From positions 35,745-99,744 of the forward strand of contig JABXHY010000072.1 of the NCBI GenBank assembly GCA_013373375.1: 64,000 nt of DNA. The letters run 5' to 3'. This stretch comes from Gammaproteobacteria bacterium (GTDB lineage Bacteria; Pseudomonadota; Gammaproteobacteria; Enterobacterales; Kangiellaceae). Of this stretch, positions 23,826-31,282 are shown in pieces. The notes under the pieces were generated by a model. It was not told where the DNA came from and ran no database searches. It saw only the letters and a program-made list of their open reading frames with translations. Each line of letters starts with the position of its first letter. The first letter of the stretch is position 1. Made by a program: the position numbers and the translations under genes.

Positions 23826-25604
23826 ATGTATAAAGTTGTTTTATCTATGACGGTTCTTATTACTCTATTTTCATCTGCGAGTGTTAATGCAGACTCCATT
23901 GTCAACAATAAAAGCAATGAGGTGACGCAGCTGCAGACTCGAACACTTGAACGAGCTATTGCAAGTGGCCTGGATGATGTGGAAGAACGATAGGATGGGT
24001 CGATTTATACCAATAGCTCTGATATTGAGTTAGTAACCGACGGCGGAATTCAAACTGTGGGCTTACGTTTTACGAATATCAATATTTCAAAAAGCGCTCA
24101 AATTACCCGTGCGTTTATTCAGTTTACAACCGATGAAGTAACGACTGGCAATTCCTATATTGAAATTTACGCAGAGAACTCTGCTAATCCATCACGATTT
24201 GATTCGGTTCGAAACAATATATCCAATCGAAAGAAAACCGATGAAAGTATTTTATGGACACCGTCTGGTTGGGAATCGATTGGTGAATCCGGAACTCAAC
24301 AACGCACGCCAGATTTGTCTGACATTGTGCAAAGCATTGTCAATCGAAATGACTGGCAGCCGGGCAATAATATGGTATTTATTTTTACTGGAAACGGTCG
24401 TCGAACAGCCGAATCTTACGATGGCTCAAGTTCGCGAGCTGCTCGCTTAGTGGTTGAGTATTTAGAGGAAGATGACGGTAATACGGGAGAACCCAATTCT
24501 CGTGTAAAAACGATGGGTTCCTCTTCCGGTTATAGCGGTAATGATAAATTGACGCTTAGTACTCCAGCACAAGCCAAGAAGGGTGATTTGTTGATGTTGT
24601 TTTTAAGTCGAACAGACGACCTGTTGCCCATTCGTTTAAATGGTTGGAACACCTCTGCTGCGTGTTTTAAAACATCCAATGGACAAAGCAGTTGCCACGA
24701 AATTCCAGATTGTGTCAATCGAGATGGCGATTATTGTTTACGATTTAATGGAGGCAATGGACGTGATTTGGCAACCGTCGTGTTTACAAAATCGGTTTCC
24801 AATAGCGAACCTAATAATTATTCCTTTAACCTGAGAGGCAGTAAACCCACTTGGAGCATTATGACCGCATTGCGTGGTGTTGATTTAAATAAGCCAATAA
24901 TTGATGTTGCAACGGAATCTAACGATGGATCATCCGACAGTTTATTTCCATCTGTGTATGGCGAGAAAAATGGTTTACTCCTTTTATCGATGGCATTTGA
25001 TGATACTGCTCAAAGAGATGACTTTGGTGCGCCCAACGGAATGAGTTTAGTCGACTGGACACGAGGTTCGGATGAGGCAGGATTTCTTTATTCACAAAGC
25101 ATTTCTTCTAATGGTGAAACAGGGTCTCGAAAAACTCGTGGGCCTGGTGGACCTAATGCAAAAGATGCTTTGATTTCTTTAACTGTCAGAGCATCAACAT
25201 CCGACGACGGAGATGACGATGATGATAATGGAAATAATAACGGCGGTGACACACCAACTCGTACTAACAGTTTGCAACCTGATCAAACTATGAATTTTGG
25301 TGATCGCTTAACATCAACGAATGGAAACTATCGGTTATATTTTCAAGGCGATGGTAATTTAGTTTTACGCGATACAGGTGGAAATGCTATTTGGGCATCG
25401 GGCACGCATAATCGCGGTGGTGATCGATTCGTCTTTCAAGACGATGGTAATCTTGTTATTTACGCAAACGGTAATCCGCTATGGGCGAGTGATACGGACA
25501 ATCAAAATCCAGACAGATTAGTTCTTAATGACAATGGTTCACTTGTTTTATATCGTGGAACCGATGCACTATGGTGGGTTGGTAATCCCCCGCCTATCCA
25601 ATAA
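23826..25604 (+). pseudogene. Secreted bulb-lectin repeat protein interrupted by an in-frame TAG
   Basis: A reading frame of 592 codons from ATG 23826 (signal peptide MYKVVLSMTVLITLFSSASV) is broken by one stop, TAG at 23991-23993 (codon 56), inside the conserved motif VEER-stop-DGSIYTNSSDIEL. The homologous repeats of the metallophosphoesterase have Thr or Ser there; TCG to TAG needs one base. After the stop the frame is intact for over 530 codons. It contains the rest of one repeat domain (to about 205), an adhesin-like middle domain (about 220-455, KKGDLLMLFLSR), a poly-Asp linker and a B-lectin domain with three motifs (FQGDGNLVLRD, FQDDGNLVIYANG, LNDNGSLVLY). It is either a recent pseudogene, a readthrough gene or a sequence error. 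Confidence 0.85.
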
Positions 25605-25619
25605 CAATTAATGCGCGTT

Positions 25620-25651
25620 AAAAGGCCACTCGTTTTGTAGTGGCCTTTTTT
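25620..25651 (+). terminator. Rho-independent terminator
   Basis: AAAGGCCACT (25621-25630) pairs with AGTGGCCTTT (25639-25648), followed by TTT. It is downstream of the lectin frame. Confidence 0.9.
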
Positions 25652-25932
25652 ATTGGTAGAAAATTAGAGACAGTTTTTATCTTATAGCGCTCATAAACTT
25701 CCCTTCAACTTTGAATAGGCCAGGTTATCGAAGCGCTTTAACTTTAAGACTCCTTTGATCGAATTGCAGACTGTACTATCAATAGTGCTTTTGAATTGCT
25801 AAGCAAAACGCATCCAGTGAACTCAAAATAAAAAACTACTCATAAAAGTATGTTTTTTGCCGATTTCCTTTCCGCTGATACAGCAAGCCAAATGTTATCT
25901 TATTGTTTTAATTGAAGAAAAAAGGAAGCACT

Positions 25933-25969
25933 TTGCGTACTATGCAGCCTATGTGCACATAGTACGCAA
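25933..25969. repeat. Nested hairpins before the cassette array
   Basis: TTGCGTACTATG (25933-25944) pairs perfectly with CATAGTACGCAA (25958-25969). The loop region also contains a competing perfect palindrome, CTATGTGCACATAG (25949-25962), that uses part of the same right arm, so the two folds exclude each other. The rest of the gap 25652-26009 shows no gene. Confidence 0.7.
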
Positions 25970-26009
25970 TTGGGAAACGCAATAATACTCACTACTGATT
26001 GAATAGAAT

Positions 26010-26081
26010 AGAAAACTCAGCTGTAATTAGATTTTTAAAATGTCCATGAGCATGCAACGTGGACATAGCAAGTTGTTATAC
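26010..26081. repeat. Candidate first recombination site of the cassette array (degenerate attC or attI-like)
   Basis: The right core box GTTATAC (26075-26081) provides the first six bases of cassette 1 after the G. A stem, ATGTCCA with TGGACAT, lies inside. A left core box is poor (AGAAAAC at 26010-26016). No integrase gene is next to it, so attI identity cannot be shown. Confidence 0.45.
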
Positions 26082-26093
26082 GTAAAATAAATC

Positions 26094-26405
26094 ATGGATA
26101 TTACGCAGTACTATAAAAAAGCGAAATTGATTAGCGATTGTGAGGGAAATGAAATTCCTAAGTTAATTGATGCTCTTAATTATGGTGAAGAAGATGATCA
26201 CCCTTCGTCTTGGGTACCAAAGGTACAGTCTGCATTATTAGAGCATTTTAAATTAGACCCAAATAGTAAATTATCTGACGAAATTTTAGCTCTTTATATT
26301 CAAGGAGCAATAATGGAAAAGAGAGCTGAAAGCAACTTACTCGTTAAAGTTGGATTTGGCTGTTTGGTAGCTGGATTATTTCTCGGTTGGTTATTGTGGG
26401 AATGA
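26094..26405 (+). CDS. Cassette 1 gene: small membrane-anchored protein, unknown
   Basis: 103 residues. The first about 75 are soluble and acidic (KLIDALNYGEEDDHPSSWVP). One C-terminal membrane helix (about 83-102, VGFGCLVAGLFLGWLLW) ends at the stop, so it is a tail-anchored protein. No family recognised. It is the only gene of its cassette and lies 18 nt from the cassette start, as is usual for integron cassettes, which have almost no leader; the attC follows 5 nt after the stop codon. Confidence 0.7.
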   Translation: MDITQYYKKAKLISDCEGNEIPKLIDALNYGEEDDHPSSWVPKVQSALLEHFKLDPNSKLSDEILALYIQGAIMEKRAESNLLVKVGFGCLVAGLFLGWLLWE

Positions 26406-26409
26406 AAAT

Positions 26410-26484
26410 GTATAACTAATTGCTGAACCCGAAAAATTAATCGCTAACTCGCTCGCAATATTTCGTGTTAGCGAAGCGTTAAGC
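26410..26484. repeat. attC site 1 (75 bp)
   Basis: Left core GTATAAC (26410-26416) and right core GTTAAGC (26478-26484). The outer arms align when one is reverse-complemented (TAAC..ATTGCTGAAC against TAAC..TTCGCTAAC). An inner perfect stem CGCTAAC / GTTAGCG is present. Crossover is expected after G26478. Confidence 0.85.
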
Positions 26485-26502
26485 ATAAATCGAGTACAGA
26501 CC

Positions 26503-26931
26503 ATGAGTGAACTAAAAGAACAAGTAATGGAAAAAGCAGCTTTAGCTGTAGAGCAATTTCAAGAAAGATCGGTAAGCGCTCTTGATTATTCAGAAGCGAG
26601 CTTGACTGCAATCGAAGATATGCTTGATGAAGCATCTGACTTTATTGACGAGCTGCCAGAAGAACAAATTAATGCACTAACAAATTTGGCTGGTTCTTAC
26701 GTGTTAGCAGTAGCAGCAAATGAATTTGAAGGTCAGTTTTACTGGCATGAACAACAAGATCAACCGGTTTTTGTTGTTGGGGAGCCCGAATTTAACGTTG
26801 CCATAATAACTTTCAATAAAGTAAGAGGCCGCTTGAACGGAGATACTGCTGATAACCTACCTTTCTTTTATAAAGGCTTTGCTGAACGTGCTCGGCAGGC
26901 CAAAAGCGGTGACTCAGCGCTATATGTGTAA
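26503..26931 (+). CDS. Cassette 2 gene: DUF3806-like protein, unknown function
   Basis: 142 residues, soluble. An acidic helical N-terminal half (about 1-55) is followed by NLAGSYVLAVAANEFEGQFYW, a QPVFVVGEPEFN strand pair and a C-terminal helix with NLPFFYKGFAERA. The pattern (helix with GSY.......FEG.w, then a strand with VxVxG.....P....kv..rL..g) is reminiscent of the DUF3806-type proteins common in cassettes and toxin-immunity neighbourhoods, but the match is by eye. It is the single gene of cassette 2 and begins 24 nt from the cassette boundary. Confidence 0.65.
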   Translation: MSELKEQVMEKAALAVEQFQERSVSALDYSEASLTAIEDMLDEASDFIDELPEEQINALTNLAGSYVLAVAANEFEGQFYWHEQQDQPVFVVGEPEFNVAIITFNKVRGRLNGDTADNLPFFYKGFAERARQAKSGDSALYV

Positions 26932-26934
26932 AAT

Positions 26935-27030
26935 GCTTAACAATGCTAGCCAACACCAGCAGCGCAAAAAGCACGCGCTGCCTCGATTCGCTACACCTTG
27001 TTTCGCTCGCGGTTGCTTGCGGCGTTAGTA
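26935..27030. repeat. attC site 2 (96 bp)
   Basis: Left core GCTTAAC (26935-26941), right core GTTAGTA (27024-27030). Inner stem GCAGCGC with GCGCTGC, and a GC-rich right arm with repeated CGCTCGCGG-type steps and GCGGCGTTAG, typical of long attC sites. The in-frame ATG at 26943 lies inside this site and would only translate it. Confidence 0.88.
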
Positions 27031-27038
27031 GTATAAAT

Positions 27039-27566
27039 ATGGATTGGCAAAGGTTTCGAAATATTACAGAATCTAAATGGAGTAGCCTTGAACTCTATCA
27101 GGGAGTATGGGGTTATCAAATACAGCCTGGAACCAAATGGAATTGTGGATTAGATATTTCGAAAGTGAACGCACTACAAAATCAAATGGGATTTTCATTT
27201 CCCATAACGTATAGGGAGTTCTTATCAGAGTTAAATGGTTTCGACCGAGACTGTGTTGACTTTCACGCAGAAGAAGAGCCAGAAACATTCGGACGTACTT
27301 GCTATCAATATCCCAATGACCTAGAAAGAATTAAGTGGCTTGTCGATGAAATTGAAGAATACAGAAGGCACGTAAACCAAGCGCTGAAGAATGAAGGTTT
27401 TCGTTATGAAAATATTGAAGGCTTCGTTCCTCTATACGGGCATCGAGCTTTAGTTGTCTTTACTGATAAGAGTTTATCACCAGTAATCTCTATTGTAGGT
27501 GATGATGTAATTGTATATGGAAAAACGCTTGAAGAATATTGGAGAAGGGAGTTTGAAATTGAGTAG
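27039..27566 (+). CDS. Cassette 3 gene: SMI1/KNR4 (SUKH) family protein
   Basis: 175 residues from ATG 27039; the upstream in-frame ATG at 26943 lies in attC 2 and is rejected. SUKH signature: a helix pair ending in MGFSFPITYREFLSELNGF (about residues 49-67), a Tyr-Pro segment, the block IEGFVPLYGHRALVVF and the final strands SPVISIVGDDVIVYGKTLEEY. SUKH proteins commonly act as immunity proteins against contact-dependent or polymorphic toxins. No toxin gene is nearby, so this is an orphan, cassette-borne candidate immunity gene. Confidence 0.85.
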   Translation: MDWQRFRNITESKWSSLELYQGVWGYQIQPGTKWNCGLDISKVNALQNQMGFSFPITYREFLSELNGFDRDCVDFHAEEEPETFGRTCYQYPNDLERIKWLVDEIEEYRRHVNQALKNEGFRYENIEGFVPLYGHRALVVFTDKSLSPVISIVGDDVIVYGKTLEEYWRREFEIE

Positions 27567-27569
27567 TAC

Positions 27570-27619
27570 TACTAACCAGACGCGCAGCAGAAAAGGAACT
27601 GCTGAGCTAGACGTTAGCT
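27570..27619. repeat. attC site 3 (50 bp, compact)
   Basis: Left core TACTAAC (27570-27576), right core GTTAGCT (27613-27619). The arms CTAACCAGACGCGCAGCAG and CTGCTGAGCTAGACGTTAG are imperfect reverse complements around the loop AAAAGGAA, the classic short attC layout with GAC-GTTAG at the right end. Confidence 0.92.
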
Positions 27620-27633
27620 ACTCAAAGGAACCT

Positions 27634-28188
27634 ATGATCATTCTGAGAAGATTGTACCTAGTAATAATCATCGGAGTTATAAATATTAGTGTATTCGCAC
27701 AGAACGACAAAATGGAAATTGAAATGAAACAGGAAAAATACATTCCTCCTGTAATGCCTGACTATCCGACTTCTTATGAAGAGGTTATAAAATTATTAGT
27801 GCCTTATTATCATGAGCAAAGGCCTTTAGATTATTTCTTCGAGTTATTCGTTATTGATACATTGGAAGAATTGCCCTCCGAAACATCAGAGGCTCTTATT
27901 GAATTTTCTGAAAAGCATCCAACATTTTTTGAGTCATCAAATGGAAATTGGAAGCTCTATGTCAAAACACAATTGCACTTATCAGAAACAATTGAGATCG
28001 CTATTTGGGACTTATGGATAACAAATTCAAAAAAAGCAACTGATGAAGGTTGGATATACCATCCATGGCACTATGCTCAGAACTTTCGCGATAACTATTC
28101 GGTGGAGGGAAGTAGAGTAGATGTCTGGGAAGGAAATTCGCTAAACCTAGCTAAAGAGCGTATCAGAAAATTTCGAAACAATCGGTAG
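27634..28188 (+). CDS. Cassette 4 gene: secreted protein, unknown
   Basis: 184 residues from ATG 27634, preceded by AAAGGAA; longer in-frame starts run through attC 3. Signal peptide about 1-22 (VFAQ). The mature part is soluble, rich in aromatic residues (IAIWDLWIT, GWIYHPWHYAQNF) and has a helical middle (TSEALIEFSEKHPTFFES). No recognised domain. It is the only gene of cassette 4 and its stop overlaps the start of the next attC by two bases. Confidence 0.7.
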   Translation: MIILRRLYLVIIIGVINISVFAQNDKMEIEMKQEKYIPPVMPDYPTSYEEVIKLLVPYYHEQRPLDYFFELFVIDTLEELPSETSEALIEFSEKHPTFFESSNGNWKLYVKTQLHLSETIEIAIWDLWITNSKKATDEGWIYHPWHYAQNFRDNYSVEGSRVDVWEGNSLNLAKERIRKFRNNR

Positions 28189-28327
28189 TTAACAATATAT
28201 TGGCGTAGACGAAAAATCGTTCGTCTCAATTAAAAATTAGAGAGTAGAAAAACTTGTTTTTTCTAGATCGCGAACCAAATTAGTGGTAATGAGAATAAGG
28301 CTTGATAGTCGAAATTGAATGTTAAGC
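28187..28327. repeat. Candidate attC site 4 (141 bp, degenerate)
   Basis: Left core AGTTAAC (28187-28193), one base from the expected AGCTAAC. Right core GTTAAGC (28321-28327). An internal hairpin AGACGA / TCGTCT lies at 28207-28226. Arms match only loosely, so the right boundary is uncertain. Confidence 0.5.
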
Positions 28328-28436
28328 TTTTTCTATGATTAAATTAGATAGTGGAACTTAAGGTGTGCCTTCTAAAATTTAGTAATGTGTCAAAAAAGGA
28401 CACCGAAAATAATTATGTAATCTAAAAGGAAAATTT

Positions 28437-28640
28437 ATGTTTTCTAATCCTCTTGGTTTAATGTTGCTATTTTTATTTCTGTGGATATTTATTGCTCCGG
28501 CAATACTGAAGTGGTTATGGAATATGACCATACCTGATATCTTTAAGATAAGAGAAATTAGGTATTGGGAGTCCTTTAGACTTATAATCATTTGTGCACT
28601 TTTATTCGGTAGTTCCTTTGCTAATTTTAATATGAATTAA
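28437..28640 (+). CDS. Small membrane protein, unknown
   Basis: 67 residues with two hydrophobic segments (about 5-28, GLMLLFLFLWIFIAPAILKW, and about 46-62, FRLIIICALLFGSSFA) joined by a short polar loop. Ribosome site AAAAGGAAA precedes the ATG. It would be a fifth cassette gene if the right core box at 28321 is real, but no attC with the expected left box GCTTAAC follows. Confidence 0.55.
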   Translation: MFSNPLGLMLLFLFLWIFIAPAILKWLWNMTIPDIFKIREIRYWESFRLIIICALLFGSSFANFNMN

Positions 28641-28731
28641 TGTGCTAATAACACAGCAAAGTCATTAAGTTAGCTATTGTTAAAGCTCAGTACACCAAGG
28701 GTTTAGTTGTATTAATAAGCATAACGAAAAG

Positions 28732-29190
28732 ATGAAATTATTAATATTGATACTTTTACTGGCATGCATGAATACTTTCGCTTGCTATAACTTTCAGTTT
28801 GAGCAACCCCTTGAGTCCCAGAGAATTTACTTTCTGATGCCAGATGAAGCTTCGGAGTTGACGGGGCTTTGTGAGCGTGAGCCTTTCGATTATAAAGAGA
28901 TATGGAATGTCACTCCGGAGCAGGCTGAAATAGTCTCTAAGTGGACAGAAAGCTATCTCAAAAAAAATGAGCTTGACTTACCTTTTTTATCTTCAGGCCA
29001 AGTGAGTGTTCAGTATATTGGCTTTACAACAGATGATGATAAGTTTATTTATGGGAATGTTTTTCCTAACACACATCTGAATAACCAAACACATATTCCG
29101 ATTACGACTTGCATGCGCTCAAAGTCATTCTGGGCTTTTAAATACAGTGTTAAAAGTATGAAGTTCATATCTTTAGAATTAAATAATTAG
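28732..29190 (+). CDS. Secreted protein, unknown
   Basis: 152 residues. Signal peptide about 1-18 (CMNTFA), then CYNFQF, and two later Cys residues. The mature part has a mixed helix and strand pattern (ITPEQAEIVSKW-like helix, SVQYIGFTTDDDKFIYGN strands, and a final ISLEL strand). No family recognised. It is on the same strand as the cassettes, and the following gene starts 9 nt after it. Confidence 0.6.
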   Translation: MKLLILILLLACMNTFACYNFQFEQPLESQRIYFLMPDEASELTGLCEREPFDYKEIWNVTPEQAEIVSKWTESYLKKNELDLPFLSSGQVSVQYIGFTTDDDKFIYGNVFPNTHLNNQTHIPITTCMRSKSFWAFKYSVKSMKFISLELNN

Positions 29191-29199
29191 ATAGCCAGT

Positions 29200-29703
29200 A
29201 TGAAAGTACCGTCAATCAAATATTCAATACCAAAAGACTCCCAAGAGAATCCTTTTGATCGTTTGGGTGAATCTAAGTTTTTTCTATATGCAAATGGTCT
29301 GACGTATTCGACGTCAAACTTAGACTTATTCGCTCGTATTCGTTCTAACCAGATGATCATTGATGCTATTCCGATGGGATATAAATCTATTCTGGTTCTG
29401 GAAAAAAGAATGTTACTCTCTCAACAACATACACAAAAAGAGTTTTCGTTGTTAAAAGGAGCTGAGCTCAAACAGCACTTTAAAACTACAGAAAATACAT
29501 TCACCATTCACTCTTATAATCCTGATGAAAATTTACTGGAACACCTTGTTTGTCCAACATCTCAGTATACGCCTCCTTACTATAAAGCTTATCAGTGGTT
29601 GTCGGAGCTTGAGTGTTTAACATACGCGAAACGCTTAGCGGCATCACATCCGAATTTTAATATTTGTGTTTCGCGGCTACTGGCCGTTGAAAATTGGCAT
29701 TAG
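29200..29703 (+). CDS. Unknown cytoplasmic protein
   Basis: 167 residues with no signal peptide or membrane segment. Visible features are a strand-rich first half (SKFFLYANGLTYSTS, YKSILVLEKRMLLS) and a helical C-terminus (AYQWLSELECLTYAKRLAAS). No family recognised. It starts 9 nt after the secreted protein gene, probably in the same transcript. It lies at the end of the accessory stretch, before the housekeeping gene mgtE. Confidence 0.6.
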   Translation: MKVPSIKYSIPKDSQENPFDRLGESKFFLYANGLTYSTSNLDLFARIRSNQMIIDAIPMGYKSILVLEKRMLLSQQHTQKEFSLLKGAELKQHFKTTENTFTIHSYNPDENLLEHLVCPTSQYTPPYYKAYQWLSELECLTYAKRLAASHPNFNICVSRLLAVENWH

Positions 29704-29857
29704 TTTAAATTTCGAACTGCAAAAGCTATTAGCTGATTGTCCTTATCGACATCAAATAAGAATCCTATAGAAAATCGGGGGTGACTGGGTTCCGCTGCTG
29801 CTTCCTCTGAGATATGATAAATTAGTTCTTAATTTTTAATCAGCAGGCCGACTTTTT

Positions 29858-31195
29858 ATGAACCAAGAAGTTTCTGAGCTAATGAAAGACTTTGTCGAGT
29901 CTGAGCCCGAAGCGATTGCCGAAAAAGTAGACGAAATGGTAACCGGTAATGAAGCCGAAGACATTGCTCTGTTTCTTGAGTCATTGCCGCTGGAACAGCG
30001 ACAGGAATTTTGGGGCAATATAAGTCCAGAGGATCGGTTAGACATTCTATTGGTTATGCGTGGCGACCCGCGGGAAGCCTTAATCGATAGTATGGATTTA
30101 GACCAGCTGGATGCGATATTTAAAGATCTTAATTCCGAAAAGCTTGTTGAGCTGGCCGACTCTATGCCACCTCGATTGGTCGAGCGAGCGTTCAATGCTC
30201 TTGACCAGCAACAACAGAAATACTTCGAAGGCGCGCAACAGTACGATACAAAAGCAGCCGGTCACTGGGTTGACCATAATGTGTTGTTGTTACCACCTAA
30301 TGCGAAAGTTCGAGATGCGCTTCGATTGTTGCGTCGAAATACACCTGACTATTCGGACTTGATTTATCTGGTCAGTCGCTCTGGGCATTTAACTGGCGCG
30401 GTTGAAGTTAAAGAAGTCATGAGAGCGCTTGATCACAGTTACGTTGCCGATTTAGTGGATAAAGAAATTGAACCAATATTGGGAACCGACGATGCTATTA
30501 AAGCGGCACAAAAAGTACAGGTATCTCGATTAGCAGCATTGCCCGTAGTTAATGAAAGTAATTTATTTCTTGGTCGTATGAACATTTATTCTGCGTGTGA
30601 AATTGTGAATGAAGACTACGAAGCAAAACTGATGGCCAGAGCAGGTTTAGACGAAGATGTCGACTTATTTGCGCCAATATTAAAAAGTACCAAAAGTCGA
30701 ATGATATGGCTCGGCATTAATTTATTAACCGCATTTTTGGCTTCCTGGTTTATCGGACTATTCGAAGCAACGTTACAAGAAGTCGTTGCTTTGGCGGTTT
30801 TAATGCCTGTCGTCGCCAGCATGGGCGGTATCGCTGGCTCGCAAACTCTAACGCTGATAATTCGCGGCTTAGCACTGGGCCAGGTAACGAAAGCTAACTT
30901 TTGGGCATTACTTAAGAAAGAGTTAGGCGTCGGTGCACTTAACGGAATTGTGTGGGCGATTGTAATCGGTATTACCGCTTATTTTTGGTTTGACAGTTAT
31001 ATGATTGGCGGTGTGATTTGTTGTGCCATTTTAATTAACATTTCTGCTGCCGCTTTATCGGGAGTGTTTGTGCCGGTTGTTCTGGATAAAATGAAACTTG
31101 ATCCTGCTTTATCGGGTTCGGTTATTTTGACAACAGTAACTGATATCGTTGGCTTTGTTGCTTTCTTAGGGTTGGGAACAATCTTTTTGTTGTAG
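29858..31195 (+). CDS. mgtE: Magnesium transporter MgtE
   Basis: 445 residues, the family length. The acidic N domain (about 1-125, superhelical) is followed by two CBS domains (about 130-250: VSRSGHLTGAVEVKEVM, VVNESNLFLGRMN). A membrane channel domain of five helices (about 280-445) carries the conserved PVVASMGGIAGSQTLTLIIR and a final helix (TTVTDIVGFVAFLGLGTIF) with the Asp that lines the Mg2+ pore. The acidic N and CBS domains gate the channel by cytoplasmic Mg2+. No Mg2+ riboswitch is evident in the 150-nt leader. A bidirectional terminator follows. Confidence 0.96.
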   Translation: MNQEVSELMKDFVESEPEAIAEKVDEMVTGNEAEDIALFLESLPLEQRQEFWGNISPEDRLDILLVMRGDPREALIDSMDLDQLDAIFKDLNSEKLVELADSMPPRLVERAFNALDQQQQKYFEGAQQYDTKAAGHWVDHNVLLLPPNAKVRDALRLLRRNTPDYSDLIYLVSRSGHLTGAVEVKEVMRALDHSYVADLVDKEIEPILGTDDAIKAAQKVQVSRLAALPVVNESNLFLGRMNIYSACEIVNEDYEAKLMARAGLDEDVDLFAPILKSTKSRMIWLGINLLTAFLASWFIGLFEATLQEVVALAVLMPVVASMGGIAGSQTLTLIIRGLALGQVTKANFWALLKKELGVGALNGIVWAIVIGITAYFWFDSYMIGGVICCAILINISAAALSGVFVPVVLDKMKLDPALSGSVILTTVTDIVGFVAFLGLGTIFLL

Positions 31196-31235
31196 TGAAT
31201 TTTTAAAGGAAAGGCTGAAAAAAAAGTTCGGAATT

Positions 31236-31268
31236 GATATGTATTCTTAAATCTTAAGAATACATATC
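31236..31268. terminator. Bidirectional terminator hairpin
   Basis: GATATGTATTCTTAA (31236-31250), loop ATC, TTAAGAATACATATC (31254-31268). This is a perfect 15-bp stem between the convergent mgtE and CvfB-like genes. Confidence 0.75.
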
Positions 31269-31282
31269 TTTAGTTTCATCAA

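Larger units (their letters stand above)
26076..28321 (+). mobile_element. Integron gene-cassette array without integrase (CALIN)
   Basis: Four consecutive cassettes, each one gene plus an attC, all on the + strand: 26076-26478, 26479-27024, 27025-27613 and 27614-28321. In an integron the left core box (R'') of a cassette's attC must be complementary to G plus the first six bases of that same cassette. This holds 7/7 for cassette 1 (starts TTATAC, R'' GTATAAC), 7/7 for cassette 2 (TTAAGC, GCTTAAC), 7/7 for cassette 3 (TTAGTA, TACTAAC) and 6/7 for cassette 4 (TTAGCT, AGTTAAC). No tyrosine recombinase is encoded in the window. Confidence 0.88.

Noticed and set aside
26943..27038. Extension of the SUKH gene to an in-frame ATG at 26943
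   Set aside because: The added 32 codons lie wholly within attC site 2 and have no homology to the family; ATG 27039 is the natural start.
26010..28327. Transposon or insertion sequence as the cause of the repeated palindromes
   Set aside because: No transposase gene and no matching terminal repeats or target duplications; the core-box rule of integron cassettes explains the sites better.
29704..29857. Mg2+ riboswitch (M-box) upstream of mgtE
   Set aside because: The leader is only about 150 nt, and I could not see the conserved M-box core; the first part also adjoins the previous gene.
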